From Alphaproteobacteria bacterium (GTDB taxonomy: Bacteria; Pseudomonadota; Alphaproteobacteria; Rhodospirillales; Rhodospirillaceae), in assembly GCA_003250275.1 (NCBI GenBank), contig QKGW01000111.1, positions 1 to 9,877 on the forward strand: 9,877 nucleotides of DNA. Direction: 5' to 3'. Both the position numbers and the translations under genes were made by a program. Below are positions 1 through 6,881 of this stretch, in pieces. The notes beneath the pieces were generated by a model. The model did not search any database. It saw only the letters and a program-made list of their open reading frames with translations, and was not told where the DNA came from. How positions within the stretch are numbered: position 1 is the stretch's first letter; each line of letters begins with the position of its first letter.

Positions 1-155
1 CCCCGGCGCTCGGCAACCCGCCGACGATCATCCTCGGCCCCGGCGAGACCGGCCAGGCGCATCAGACCGACGAATACGCCGAAGTCGCGAAGATCGAGCA
101 GGCGGTGGAGATCTACACCGCGATTCTCGACGACTGGCGGAGCGTCGGGCGATGA
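1..155 (+). CDS. C-terminal fragment of an M20-family metallopeptidase/deacylase (ArgE/DapE type)
   Basis: Only the last 50 codons are in the window, read in the frame whose codons start at base 3 and ending at TGA 153-155. The fragment contains GPGETGQAHQTDEY, the conserved C-terminal block of the M20 ArgE/DapE/carboxypeptidase G2 family. Its His (residue 20 of the fragment) corresponds to the family's C-terminal zinc ligand. A short helix-rich tail ending in DDWRSVGR follows. The same block occurs in the complete ArgE-like protein at 4836-6029 (GPGDIDQAHKPDEF), so the two are homologous but clearly different genes. The stop overlaps the ATG of the downstream amidase (ATGA), indicating an operon with translational coupling. 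Family members hydrolyse N-acyl or peptide bonds with one or two zinc ions in the cytoplasm. The substrate cannot be told from this piece. Confidence 0.85.
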   Translation, partial: PALGNPPTIILGPGETGQAHQTDEYAEVAKIEQAVEIYTAILDDWRSVGR

Positions 156-1441
156 CTCCCGAACCCTGCGATCTTTCCGCGACCGCCGCGCGTGCGGCGC
201 TCGCCGCCGGTATCCTCACCGCCACCGCGCTCGCGGAATCCTGCCTCGCGCGCATCGCCGCCGCAGAAACCGAGCTTCAGGCCTGGGCCGCGCTCGACCC
301 CGACCTCTGGCTCGCCGCCGCGGCGCGCGCCGACGCACACGGCAACACCGGGCCGCTCGGCGGTCTGCCGATCGGGATCAAGGACCTCGCCGCCACGGTC
401 GACTGGCCGACCACCTGCGGCTCGCCGATCTACGCGGGCGTCCGCGCGCCGTTCGACGCGGCGGTGGTGACGCTCGCGCGCCGCGCCGGCGGCGTGATCG
501 CGGGCAAGACCGTGACCACCGAGTTCGCCGCCTTCCACCCCGGCCCGACGCGCAACCCGCGCAATCCGATGCGCACGCCGGGCGGCTCGTCGAGCGGGTC
601 GGCGGCGGCGGTGGCGGCGGGCATGGTGCCGCTCGCGGTCGGTTCGCAGACCGCCGGGTCGATCGTCCGCCCCGCGGCGTTCTGCGGCATCGCGGGCTAC
701 AAGCCGTCGTTCGGCACCATCGAGGTGACCGGAGTGAAGCCCTACGCCACCTCGCTCGACACCATCGGCGTGCTCGCGCGCACGGTGGCGGATTGCCGCC
801 TGTTCGTCTCCGCGGTTTCGGGCGTGCCGCTCGGGCCGCCGAAGGACCTGCCCGCGCGCCTCGGCTGGTGCCGCTCGCCCGCGTGGCCCGCCGCCGAACT
901 GGCGATGCGCCACGCCTTCGAGGTGGCGTTGCCGGAGCGGATGCGCGCCGCCGGGATCGAACCGGTCGAGATCGAACTGCCGCCGCTCTACGACGAGGCG
1001 ATGCAAGCGCAGCGCACGATCATGGCGTGGGAGAGCGCCCGCTGCCTCGCCTACGAGGCCGACGCGCACGGCGAAATGCTCAGCCCCGGCCTGCGCGACG
1101 CGCTCGCGGCGGGATGGGAGGTGGATGCCGAGGCGGTGCGCGCGGCCTACGCGGTGCGCGACCGTGCGATCGCCGACCTGCCCGGAATCCTCGCTGCGCA
1201 TGGCGTCGGTGCGCTGGTCGCGCCGTCGGCTCCGGGAGCCGCGCCGCCGTTCGGCGAGGGCACCGGCAGCCCCGATTTCAACCGCTTGTGGACGTTGCTG
1301 CGCGGCCCGTGCGTGCAGGTGCCCGGGCTCGACTGCCCCGCCACCGGGTTGCCGCTCGGCGTGCAGGTAGTGGCGCCGCAGGGCGCGGACGCGCTCGCGC
1401 TCGCCCATGCGGAACGTCTCGCCGCGGCGCTCGCAGCCTGA
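152..1441 (+). CDS. Amidase-signature family hydrolase
   Basis: This 429-residue protein belongs to the amidase signature (AS) family, which hydrolyses carboxamides through a Ser-cisSer-Lys triad. The triad is visible: Lys77 in GGLPIGIKD, Ser146 in the glycine/serine-rich loop PGGSSSGSAAAV, and nucleophile Ser170 in GSQTAGSIVRPA. The 24-residue spacing between the two serines matches well-studied family members. The length is normal to slightly short for a free-standing amidase, and there is no signal peptide, so it should be cytoplasmic. The ATG at 152 overlaps the stop of the upstream M20 gene, and GGAG at 139-142 lies 9 bases before it. Both support this start and coupled translation. Without other Gat subunits nearby it is unlikely to be GatA. 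Pairing with an M20 deacylase suggests stepwise breakdown of an amide-containing compound (inference). The exact substrate is unknown. Confidence 0.9.
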   Translation: MTPEPCDLSATAARAALAAGILTATALAESCLARIAAAETELQAWAALDPDLWLAAAARADAHGNTGPLGGLPIGIKDLAATVDWPTTCGSPIYAGVRAPFDAAVVTLARRAGGVIAGKTVTTEFAAFHPGPTRNPRNPMRTPGGSSSGSAAAVAAGMVPLAVGSQTAGSIVRPAAFCGIAGYKPSFGTIEVTGVKPYATSLDTIGVLARTVADCRLFVSAVSGVPLGPPKDLPARLGWCRSPAWPAAELAMRHAFEVALPERMRAAGIEPVEIELPPLYDEAMQAQRTIMAWESARCLAYEADAHGEMLSPGLRDALAAGWEVDAEAVRAAYAVRDRAIADLPGILAAHGVGALVAPSAPGAAPPFGEGTGSPDFNRLWTLLRGPCVQVPGLDCPATGLPLGVQVVAPQGADALALAHAERLAAALAA

Positions 1442-1442
1442 T

Positions 1443-2933
1443 TCAGCGGACGGTGTCGCGGCCCGCCGCCTTGGCGGCGTAGAGCGCCCGGTCGGCGCGC
1501 TCGATGAGCTGGGCGATCGGTTCGCCGCTGCGGCCTTCGGCGATGCCGAAGCTCGCGGTCAGGCGGATGCCGTCGGGGAAAACCGTGTCCGCAACGGCGC
1601 GGCGCAGCTTTTCGGCGTGGCACGCCACCGCCGCGGCATCGGTATCCGGACACAACAATAGGAATTCCTCACCGCCCCAACGCCCGACCATGTCGGTAGC
1701 GCGGCTGCTGGTGTGCAGGAGGTCGGCGACCTGGCGCAGCACCTGATCGCCCACCGCGTGTCCGAAGCGGTCGTTGACGTCCTTGAAGTGGTCGATGTCG
1801 GTGAGGATCACGGTGAACGCGCCGCCGTAGCGCCGGATCCGCCGCATTTCCGCTTCCAGCGCCTCGTCGAGGGCGCGGCGGTTGGGCAGCGAGGTGAGCG
1901 CGTCGTTGCGCGCGAGGTCCTCGAGCCGCGCGGTGTTGGCGGCGATCTCGCGGAAGCTGCCTTCGAGCGAATCGATCATCCGCACCAGCGCCGCCGCCAC
2001 CTTGCCGGCCTGCGGGTCGCGGCGCAGTTCGGCGCGTTCGAGGCGCTTGCGCAGGAGCGGCAGGGTGGTGGCGCGGTCGGCGTAGGCGCGGATGCCGCCG
2101 ATGATGGCGTCGTAGGGCGCGAGTTCGCGGCGCAACACCAGCAGCATCGCCACCAGGGTCATCACCGAGGCGATCACCGCGCCCATGCTCAGCAGGGTCT
2201 GCAGGTGCAGCATCCGCTCGTGGTTCGGATCGGGGAGGAAGGACAGGCGGAAGCGTCCGTTGGTGTGCGCGGTGGCGACCGCCTCGGAGAACACGGCGTG
2301 CGCGATCGGCAGCGCCGCCTCGCCCGAGATCGTACCGCCCGCGTCGGCGTAGGTGAGGACGACGTTGCGCGACCCGGTGATTTTCGAGAGCACGTCGGGG
2401 GTGATCGCGCAGGCGACGTAGACCACGCCGACCGGCACGTCGTCGTACTTGCGCAGCACCCGTGCCGCGACCAGGCTTGGGCGTCCGTCGACCGGCGCGA
2501 TGCCGAGGAAGCTGCCGTCGCGGCTCGCGGCGAAGAACGGCTGCGTCGTCGAGACGTCGTCGCCGAAGCGGAACTCGTCGGGCGCGCGGGCGATCACCAT
2601 GCCGCCGGTGTCGGTGAACACGATGGTGTCGATCGCGGCCTCGTGGTCGGCGCTGCCGACGAACGCGGCGCTCCAGTCCGAGAGGGTTTCGTTGTCCGCG
2701 CCGTGGAGCGCGTTGACGATGTCGCGTGGGCGGGAAAGGTTGATCGCGGCGCTGTCGAGCTCGGCGAGGATTTCGCCGATGCGCGCATCGACGGCCCGCG
2801 ACGCCTCGGCGCGGTGCTCGGCGAAGGTCTCGCGGTCGAGCGCGGCGATGCGGTGCAGGGCGAGGAGGTTGAGCGCCCCGATGACGAAGACGGTGACGAA
2901 GACCGCGGCGATCAGGCGGAGCTTGAGCGTCAT
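1443..2933 (-). CDS. Membrane-anchored diguanylate cyclase (GGDEF) with periplasmic sensor region
   Basis: This 496-residue protein should make cyclic-di-GMP from two GTP at the inner membrane. Residues about 5-27 form a first membrane segment. Residues about 30-242 are a periplasmic region with a Cache/CHASE4-like pattern (FTDTGGMVIAR, then QPFF near 131-134 and SLVAARVL near 153-160). A second membrane segment lies at about 244-267, then a short HAMP-like or coiled linker (about 268-340). The GGDEF domain runs from about 341 to the end. It looks active: metal-binding Asp379 in LTDIDHFKDVND and an intact GGEEF at 420-424. R411-A-T-D414 sits five residues before GGEEF and is the classical inhibitory I-site, so product feedback is expected. 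The ATG directly follows the TAG of the upstream binding-protein gene, and GGAAGG inside that gene's last codons supplies the ribosome site. The two are almost certainly co-translated. No EAL domain is present. Confidence 0.93.
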   Translation of the reverse strand: MTLKLRLIAAVFVTVFVIGALNLLALHRIAALDRETFAEHRAEASRAVDARIGEILAELDSAAINLSRPRDIVNALHGADNETLSDWSAAFVGSADHEAAIDTIVFTDTGGMVIARAPDEFRFGDDVSTTQPFFAASRDGSFLGIAPVDGRPSLVAARVLRKYDDVPVGVVYVACAITPDVLSKITGSRNVVLTYADAGGTISGEAALPIAHAVFSEAVATAHTNGRFRLSFLPDPNHERMLHLQTLLSMGAVIASVMTLVAMLLVLRRELAPYDAIIGGIRAYADRATTLPLLRKRLERAELRRDPQAGKVAAALVRMIDSLEGSFREIAANTARLEDLARNDALTSLPNRRALDEALEAEMRRIRRYGGAFTVILTDIDHFKDVNDRFGHAVGDQVLRQVADLLHTSSRATDMVGRWGGEEFLLLCPDTDAAAVACHAEKLRRAVADTVFPDGIRLTASFGIAEGRSGEPIAQLIERADRALYAAKAAGRDTVR

Positions 2934-3794
2934 CTAGCGCCTTCCGTAGACCGCGCGGACCGAATCGTAGAGCGCGTCGGAGTGCTTCTGGAATCCCGCC
3001 GCGTGCCAGCCGAAAACCTTGCTCATGTGCAGGCAGAAGGGATGGTCGGACGGCATCGCGACGAACGCCTGTTCGAGGCGGGCGGTGGTTTCGGCGTCGA
3101 GGTGGCCGGAGGAGGCGATCGCCACCATCGGGATCGGGTCGGATTCCGCCACCACCCGGAGCTTGTCGCCGTAACGCTTGCGCGCGCCGAAGTAGACCTC
3201 GTCGGCAAGTGCGCCCGCGTCGACCGAGCCGTGCAGCAGCGCGTCGATGATCCGGTCGTGGCGCTTGAGGAAGAACACCTTCGCGAGGTCGCGGTCGGGG
3301 TCGATGCCGTGGGTGCGCAGCAGGTGGTTGGGGTAGGCGTAGCCTGAGGTGGACTCGAGGTCGGTGAAGGCGAAGCGCTTGCCCTTGAGGTCGGCGAGGG
3401 TTTCGATGCCGCTGTCGGCCTGGGTAACGATGAGCGAGCGGTAATAGGGCGCGACGGTGCCGGTGGACACCGCGCGGTTGACGTAGGTGACGAGGTAGCG
3501 CGCCGAAGGCACGTCTTCGATCACCCGCACGTAGTTGAGCGCGCCGAGCCAGGCGATGTCGAGCGAGCCTTCGGCGAGGCGGGTCGCGAGTTCCGCGTAG
3601 TCGCGGGTGATGACGACCTCGACCGGCTGGCCGGTTTTCTCGCTGAGGTAGTCGCCGAGGTCCAGCATCACCGCCTGGAGCTTGTCGGGGTCGTTGGAGG
3701 GGAAGGCGCCGAGCTTGATCCCGTCCGCCGACGCCGCGACCGGCCAGACCCAGGCGATCGCCAGACCGAGCAGAACCATCCACCGCTTCAACAC
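2934..3794 (-). CDS. PhnD-like periplasmic binding protein, second paralogue (adjacent to the cyclase)
   Basis: This 286-residue protein is of the phosphate/phosphite/phosphonate binding family (COG3221, PhnD-like). A signal peptide is clear: MLKR, a hydrophobic core, and an ASA|DG cleavage site after residue 23, so the mature protein is periplasmic. Family landmarks are IKLGAFPSNDPDKL at 26-39, AWLGALNYVR at 81-90, GKRFAFTD at 138-145 and STSGY at 148-152, which in PhnD-type proteins forms the anion-binding loop. GSVDAGA (189-195) and SDPIP (218-222) follow. I prefer the GTG start at 3794: GAGG (3801-3804) lies 6 bases upstream, and the next ATG, five codons in, would remove the basic N-terminus of the signal peptide. 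It is about 59 % identical to the protein at 3900-4748 over about 260 ungapped positions. No permease or ATPase of a phosphonate importer is nearby; the direct junction with a GGDEF gene suggests a sensor role (inference). The ligand is unknown. Confidence 0.9.
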   Translation of the reverse strand: MLKRWMVLLGLAIAWVWPVAASADGIKLGAFPSNDPDKLQAVMLDLGDYLSEKTGQPVEVVITRDYAELATRLAEGSLDIAWLGALNYVRVIEDVPSARYLVTYVNRAVSTGTVAPYYRSLIVTQADSGIETLADLKGKRFAFTDLESTSGYAYPNHLLRTHGIDPDRDLAKVFFLKRHDRIIDALLHGSVDAGALADEVYFGARKRYGDKLRVVAESDPIPMVAIASSGHLDAETTARLEQAFVAMPSDHPFCLHMSKVFGWHAAGFQKHSDALYDSVRAVYGRR

Positions 3795-3832
3795 GCAATA
3801 CCTCGCAAAAAAACCAAGAACTCGCTGAGAAC

Positions 3833-3844
3833 AAATTTAGCACG
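3833..3844 (-). promoter_or_regulatory. Shared 12-base element and candidate promoter upstream of the second PhnD-like gene
   Basis: The 105-base gap 3795-3899 is noticeably richer in A/T than its surroundings. On the minus strand it holds CGTGCTAAATTT, 38 bases before the GTG start; the identical 12 bases occur 33 bases before the other paralogue. TGCTAAATT can be read as an extended -10 (TAAATT at 3834-3839). TGGACA at 3855-3860 resembles a -35 box, although the 15-base spacer is short. An inverted repeat CGCGAA-N9-TTCGCG at 3863-3883 lies just upstream and could be an operator or a weak hairpin after the upstream stop. No good terminator is visible in the gap. Confidence 0.4.
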
Positions 3845-3899
3845 ATGCGCGGATTGTCCAGACGCGAAACCGGGATATTCGCGGCCGAGGGGCAATAAC

Positions 3900-4748
3900 C
3901 TACGGATTTCCGGAGATCGCCCGCACCGAATCGTAGAACGCGTCGCTGCGGACTTCGAAGCCGGCGGCGTTCCAGCCGAGAACGTCGCGCATCGCGTGGA
4001 AGAACGGGTGGTCGGCGGGCATCTCGAGCAGGGTGCGTTTGACCCGCGCCACGGTGGCGTCGGCGAGGCTGCCGGACGACACGATCGCGTCGAGCGGAAT
4101 CGGGTCGGATTTCGCGAGGATGCTGAGGACGTCGCCATGGTTGCGCTGCGCGGTGAAGTAGGTGCCGTCGGAGATCGCTCCGGCGTCCACCGACCCCTGC
4201 AGCAGCGCGTCGACGACGCGGTCGTGGCGCTTGAGGAACAGCACCTTGGAGAAGTCCGCGTCGGGGTCGAAGCCGTGCGTCCGCAGCAGGTGGTTGGGGA
4301 CGGCGTAGCCCGAGGTCGAGGCGCGGTCGGTGAAGGCGAATCGCTTGCCGCGGATCGCGGCGAGGCTGTCGAGACCGCTCGCGCGCGGGGCGACGATGTA
4401 GGACTGGTAGTAGGGGGTGACCCGCCCGGTGATCTCGTTGCGCTCCATGTAGGTGGCGAGATAGCGCGCCGCCGGCACTTCGGAGACGAGGCGGACGTAG
4501 TTGAGGGTGTTGACCCAGGCGAGGTCGACCGAGCGGTCGCGCACCCGCTGGACCAGCTCGGCGTAGTCGCGCGTCACCACCGTGGTCACCGGCTCGCCGG
4601 TGCGCGCGCTCAGTTCCGCGGCGAACACCCGCATCACCGCGTGGAGCTTGGCCGGGTCGTTGGAGGGAAAGATGCCGAGCTTGATCTCGGCCGAGGCCGG
4701 GGCGCACCAAAGCAGTGCGGACAGCACCAAGAGAACAAGTCCGCGCAT
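3900..4748 (-). CDS. PhnD-like periplasmic binding protein, first paralogue
   Basis: This 282-residue protein is of the same COG3221 PhnD-like family as its downstream neighbour. The signal peptide is MRG, a leucine-rich core, and an ASA|EI cleavage site after residue 20. Landmarks are EIKLGIFPSNDPAKL from 21, AWVNTLNYVR at 77-86, GKRFAFTD at 134-141, the anion-loop motif STSGY at 144-148, and FLKRHDR and GSVDAGA at about 171-191. The ATG at 4748 has GGAG (4756-4759) 7 bases upstream. The paralogues differ at positions flanking conserved pocket motifs, for example LGALNY against VNTLNY and DLESTSGYAY against DRASTSGYAV, so ligand preference may have diverged (inference). The 105-base gap to the next gene, with a repeated upstream element, suggests each copy may have its own promoter while still lying in one transcription direction with the cyclase. 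No transporter partner genes are seen. Confidence 0.9.
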   Translation of the reverse strand: MRGLVLLVLSALLWCAPASAEIKLGIFPSNDPAKLHAVMRVFAAELSARTGEPVTTVVTRDYAELVQRVRDRSVDLAWVNTLNYVRLVSEVPAARYLATYMERNEITGRVTPYYQSYIVAPRASGLDSLAAIRGKRFAFTDRASTSGYAVPNHLLRTHGFDPDADFSKVLFLKRHDRVVDALLQGSVDAGAISDGTYFTAQRNHGDVLSILAKSDPIPLDAIVSSGSLADATVARVKRTLLEMPADHPFFHAMRDVLGWNAAGFEVRSDAFYDSVRAISGNP

Positions 4749-4758
4749 TCGTCCTCTC

Positions 4759-4778
4759 CCCGAATGGATTGATTCGGG
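4759..4778. promoter_or_regulatory. Perfect inverted repeat CCCGAAT-N6-ATTCGGG before the first PhnD-like gene
   Basis: Seven-base arms at 4759-4765 and 4772-4778 are exact reverse complements around a 6-base centre. The repeat starts 11 bases before the ATG, touches the edge of the GGAG ribosome site, and lies just downstream of the shared TAAATT element. If that element is the -10 box, transcription would begin within or beside the repeat, which favours a repressor operator. If transcription starts further upstream, it would instead be a leader hairpin next to the ribosome site. No equivalent exists before the second paralogue. Confidence 0.35.
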
Positions 4779-4781
4779 TAG

Positions 4782-4793
4782 AAATTTAGCACG
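4782..4793 (-). promoter_or_regulatory. Shared 12-base element and candidate promoter upstream of the first PhnD-like gene
   Basis: The minus strand reads CGTGCTAAATTT, identical to the element before the second paralogue and at a similar distance from the start codon (33 against 38 bases). TAAATT at 4783-4788, preceded by TG, resembles an extended -10. TTGCCC at 4807-4812 is a possible -35 with an 18-base spacer and would overlap the GC hairpin at 4802-4824. The flanking bases are not conserved between the two copies, so the identity is not simply a long duplicated upstream region. Confidence 0.42.
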
Positions 4794-4801
4794 GCGTCCG
4801 G

Positions 4802-4824
4802 CGGGCGGGCAACGCGCCCGCCCG
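4802..4824. terminator. GC-rich hairpin after the transporter/deacylase operon, possible terminator
   Basis: CGGGCGGGC (4802-4810) and GCCCGCCCG (4816-4824) form a perfect 9-base stem with a 5-base loop, 11 bases beyond the stop of the ArgE-like gene on the minus strand. No U-run follows directly; the nearest T's lie about 15 bases on, inside the next gene's promoter candidate. It is therefore not a textbook intrinsic terminator, though it may terminate weakly or protect the 3' end of the message. Confidence 0.4.
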
Positions 4825-4835
4825 GAGCCTTCCGG

Positions 4836-6029
4836 TCACGCGCGCATCCGCTCGAGCAGGCGGCCGACGAAATCCTCGCAGGCGTGCACCTGGGAGATTT
4901 CGATGAATTCGTCGGGCTTGTGCGCCTGGTCGATGTCGCCCGGACCGCAGATCACCGTCGACATGTTCCAGCGGGTCTGGAAGCGCCCGGCCTCGGTGCC
5001 GAACGCGACCTTGCCGTAGCTGTTCGCGCCCGAGAGCTGGCTGACCATGTGCACCGCCGGGTCGTTGGGGTCGGTGTCCGAGCCCGGCACCGAGGAGAGG
5101 ATCTCCCACGAGAAGCCGCACGACGGGTGGATCGCCTTCATCCCCGGCTCCAGCTCGCGCGCGACGTAGTCCTTGATCTCGTCGAGCATCGCCATCCGGT
5201 CGTCGACCGGGATCGCGCGGATCTCGAAATCGAAGGTGCAGTCCTGCGGCACGATGTTGAGTGCGGTGCCGCCCTCGATCAGGCCGGTGTGGATGGTGGT
5301 GTGGGCGATGTCGAACATCGTGTCGAACGGCCCTTCCTTGCTCCGCTTGCGCGCCATTCCCTTGAGGAAGGCGATCAGCTCGGCGGCGTATTCGATCGCG
5401 TTGACGCCGGTCGGCGCGAGCGACGAATGGCATTCCCAGCCCTTCACCCGCACCCGCACGTTGACCTTGCCCTTGTGCGCGAGCATCGGGCGCATCAGCG
5501 TCGGCTCGCCGACGATGCAGACCTCGGGGATCGCGGGCAGGTGCTTCATGTCCTCGATCAGGCTCTGCACCCCGACGCAGCCGACCTCCTCGTCGTGCGA
5601 GCAGGCGATGTGCAGCGGCTTCTTGAGCTGCGCCGCGGCGAACTTCGGCAGCCACGCGAGGGCGACCGCGAGGAACGCCTTCATGTCGCAGCAGCCGCGG
5701 CCGTAGAGGCGGCCGTCGCGCGCGGTCATCGCGAACGGGTCGCTCGACCAGTCCTGGCCGTCCACCGGCACCACGTCGGTGTGGCCCGAAAGCACCACGC
5801 CCGGCACTTCGGCCGGGCCCACGGTGATGAGGATGTTTCCCTTGGTGCCTTCGGCGTTGAAGGTCCGTCGGGTGGTGGCGCCGAAACGCTGGGCGTAGGC
5901 CTCGATCCAGTCGATCAGCGCGAGGTTGGACTCGCGGCTGACCGTGGGGAACGCCACCAGGGTCTTGAGGATCTCGAGGGTTTCGAGGGAGTCCGAAGAC
6001 ATGATGATGCGGCTCTCTAAGCTACTCAT
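4836..6029 (-). CDS. argE: Acetylornithine deacetylase-type M20 metallohydrolase
   Basis: This 397-residue protein matches the ArgE branch of the M20 family, which removes the acetyl group from N-acetylornithine or related N-acyl amino acids. The metal site is complete: His83 and catalytic Asp85 in SGHTDVVPVDGQDW, bridging Asp115 in YGRGCCDMKAF, general base Glu147 and ligand Glu148 in SHDEEVG, Glu175 in VGEPTLM, and His370 in QAHKPDEF. The dimerisation domain lies at about 185-300. It is cytoplasmic, with no signal peptide, and has normal family length. The ATG at 6029 overlaps the preceding stop by 8 bases. An alternative ATG at 6002 (nine residues shorter, starting MSSDSLETLEIL) fits the usual N-terminus of the family and has AGAGAG about 10 bases upstream, so the true start is uncertain. 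It is the last gene of a peptide-transporter operon rather than an arginine cluster, so its real substrate may be another imported N-acyl amino acid (inference). Confidence 0.88.
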   Translation of the reverse strand: MSSLESRIIMSSDSLETLEILKTLVAFPTVSRESNLALIDWIEAYAQRFGATTRRTFNAEGTKGNILITVGPAEVPGVVLSGHTDVVPVDGQDWSSDPFAMTARDGRLYGRGCCDMKAFLAVALAWLPKFAAAQLKKPLHIACSHDEEVGCVGVQSLIEDMKHLPAIPEVCIVGEPTLMRPMLAHKGKVNVRVRVKGWECHSSLAPTGVNAIEYAAELIAFLKGMARKRSKEGPFDTMFDIAHTTIHTGLIEGGTALNIVPQDCTFDFEIRAIPVDDRMAMLDEIKDYVARELEPGMKAIHPSCGFSWEILSSVPGSDTDPNDPAVHMVSQLSGANSYGKVAFGTEAGRFQTRWNMSTVICGPGDIDQAHKPDEFIEISQVHACEDFVGRLLERMRA

Positions 6030-6881
6030 GCTGGGAAAACGCCACGACGGTTTCGATGATCCGGTTCGCCGCGGCCTGGGTCGCGGCGTAGTCGGCGGAC
6101 CGCTCGAAGGTGGTTTCGTTCATGTAGAGGCGGCGGTTGATCTCGATCTGCAGGCTGTGCCGCCCCGCCGCCGGGTCGGAATAGGCGCGCACCAGTTCGA
6201 CGCCCTTGTAGGGATCGTTGATCGCCACCGAGTAGCCGAGATCGCGCAGGCAGGCGGCGACCGCCTCGGTGAAATCGGGGCTGCAGGTGGTGCCGTCGCG
6301 GTCGCCGAGGACGAAGTCGGCGCGGCGCACGTTCGGCCCCTCCGGCGCGCGCGGGCCGGAGAACTCGGGCATCGAGTGGCAGTTGACGTGGTAGACCCTG
6401 CCGAAGCGGGCGTGGCGCTCGTCGAGCAGGCGCCGGAGCGCGGCGTGGTAGGGCGCGTGGCAGGTGTCGATGCGCGCCTGCGCCTCGGCGATGCTGAGCT
6501 TGCGGTCGTAGATCGGTTCGGCGTCGGAGGACAGCCGCCAGATCAGCCCGAGGCCGCACTCGGTCTTGATCCCGGGCGCGAGCGGGCCGGGCCAGGGCGC
6601 GTCGAGGAGGTTCTGGTCCATGTCCTCGACGGCGCGGTTCGCGTCGATGTAGATGCGCGGGAAGTCGGCGAGCAGCAGCGCCGCGCCGAGATCGGGGGCG
6701 GCGGCGTAGAACGCGTCGATGTACATGTCCTCGGCCTTGCGCAGCGCTTCGAGCGGCAGCGCCGGGCGGAAGTCGTCGGGGTAGTTGAAGCCGCTGTGCG
6801 GGCTGTCGAATACCGCCGCGACCCGCGAATCGGGTAGCGCGTCGGTCACCGAAAGCGCAGGCGTGCGGGCGACAACGACAT

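Noticed and set aside
152..1441. Amidase as GatA of the tRNA amidotransferase
   Set aside because: There is no gatB or gatC beside it, its pairing with an M20 gene is different, and its motif GSQTAGSIVRPA is that of general amidases.
1464..1479. CGCCGCC/GGCGGCG hairpin as a terminator for the amidase gene
   Set aside because: It falls in codons of the conserved GGDEF C-terminus (AKAAG), has no U-run, and such repeats are expected in Ala/Gly-rich GC-rich coding sequence.
1713..3347. A long plus-strand open frame antisense to the cyclase and the second binding protein
   Set aside because: Its composition is low-complexity (V, R, D, E, G, H), it has no domain, and it mirrors the codons of the real genes on the minus strand. 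The same holds for the antisense frames over the ArgE-like gene and the ATPase and permease genes.
3807..3813. A run of seven A's (seven T's on the minus strand) as an intrinsic terminator of the first binding-protein gene
   Set aside because: No stable stem precedes it on the minus strand, and it lies within the leader just before the GAGG ribosome site of the next gene.
1669..4710. A minus-strand open frame of about 1,000 codons across the cyclase and both binding-protein genes
   Set aside because: It is arginine/proline-rich, has no recognisable domain, and runs through gene boundaries in another frame of three clearly real genes. It is a shadow caused by high GC content.
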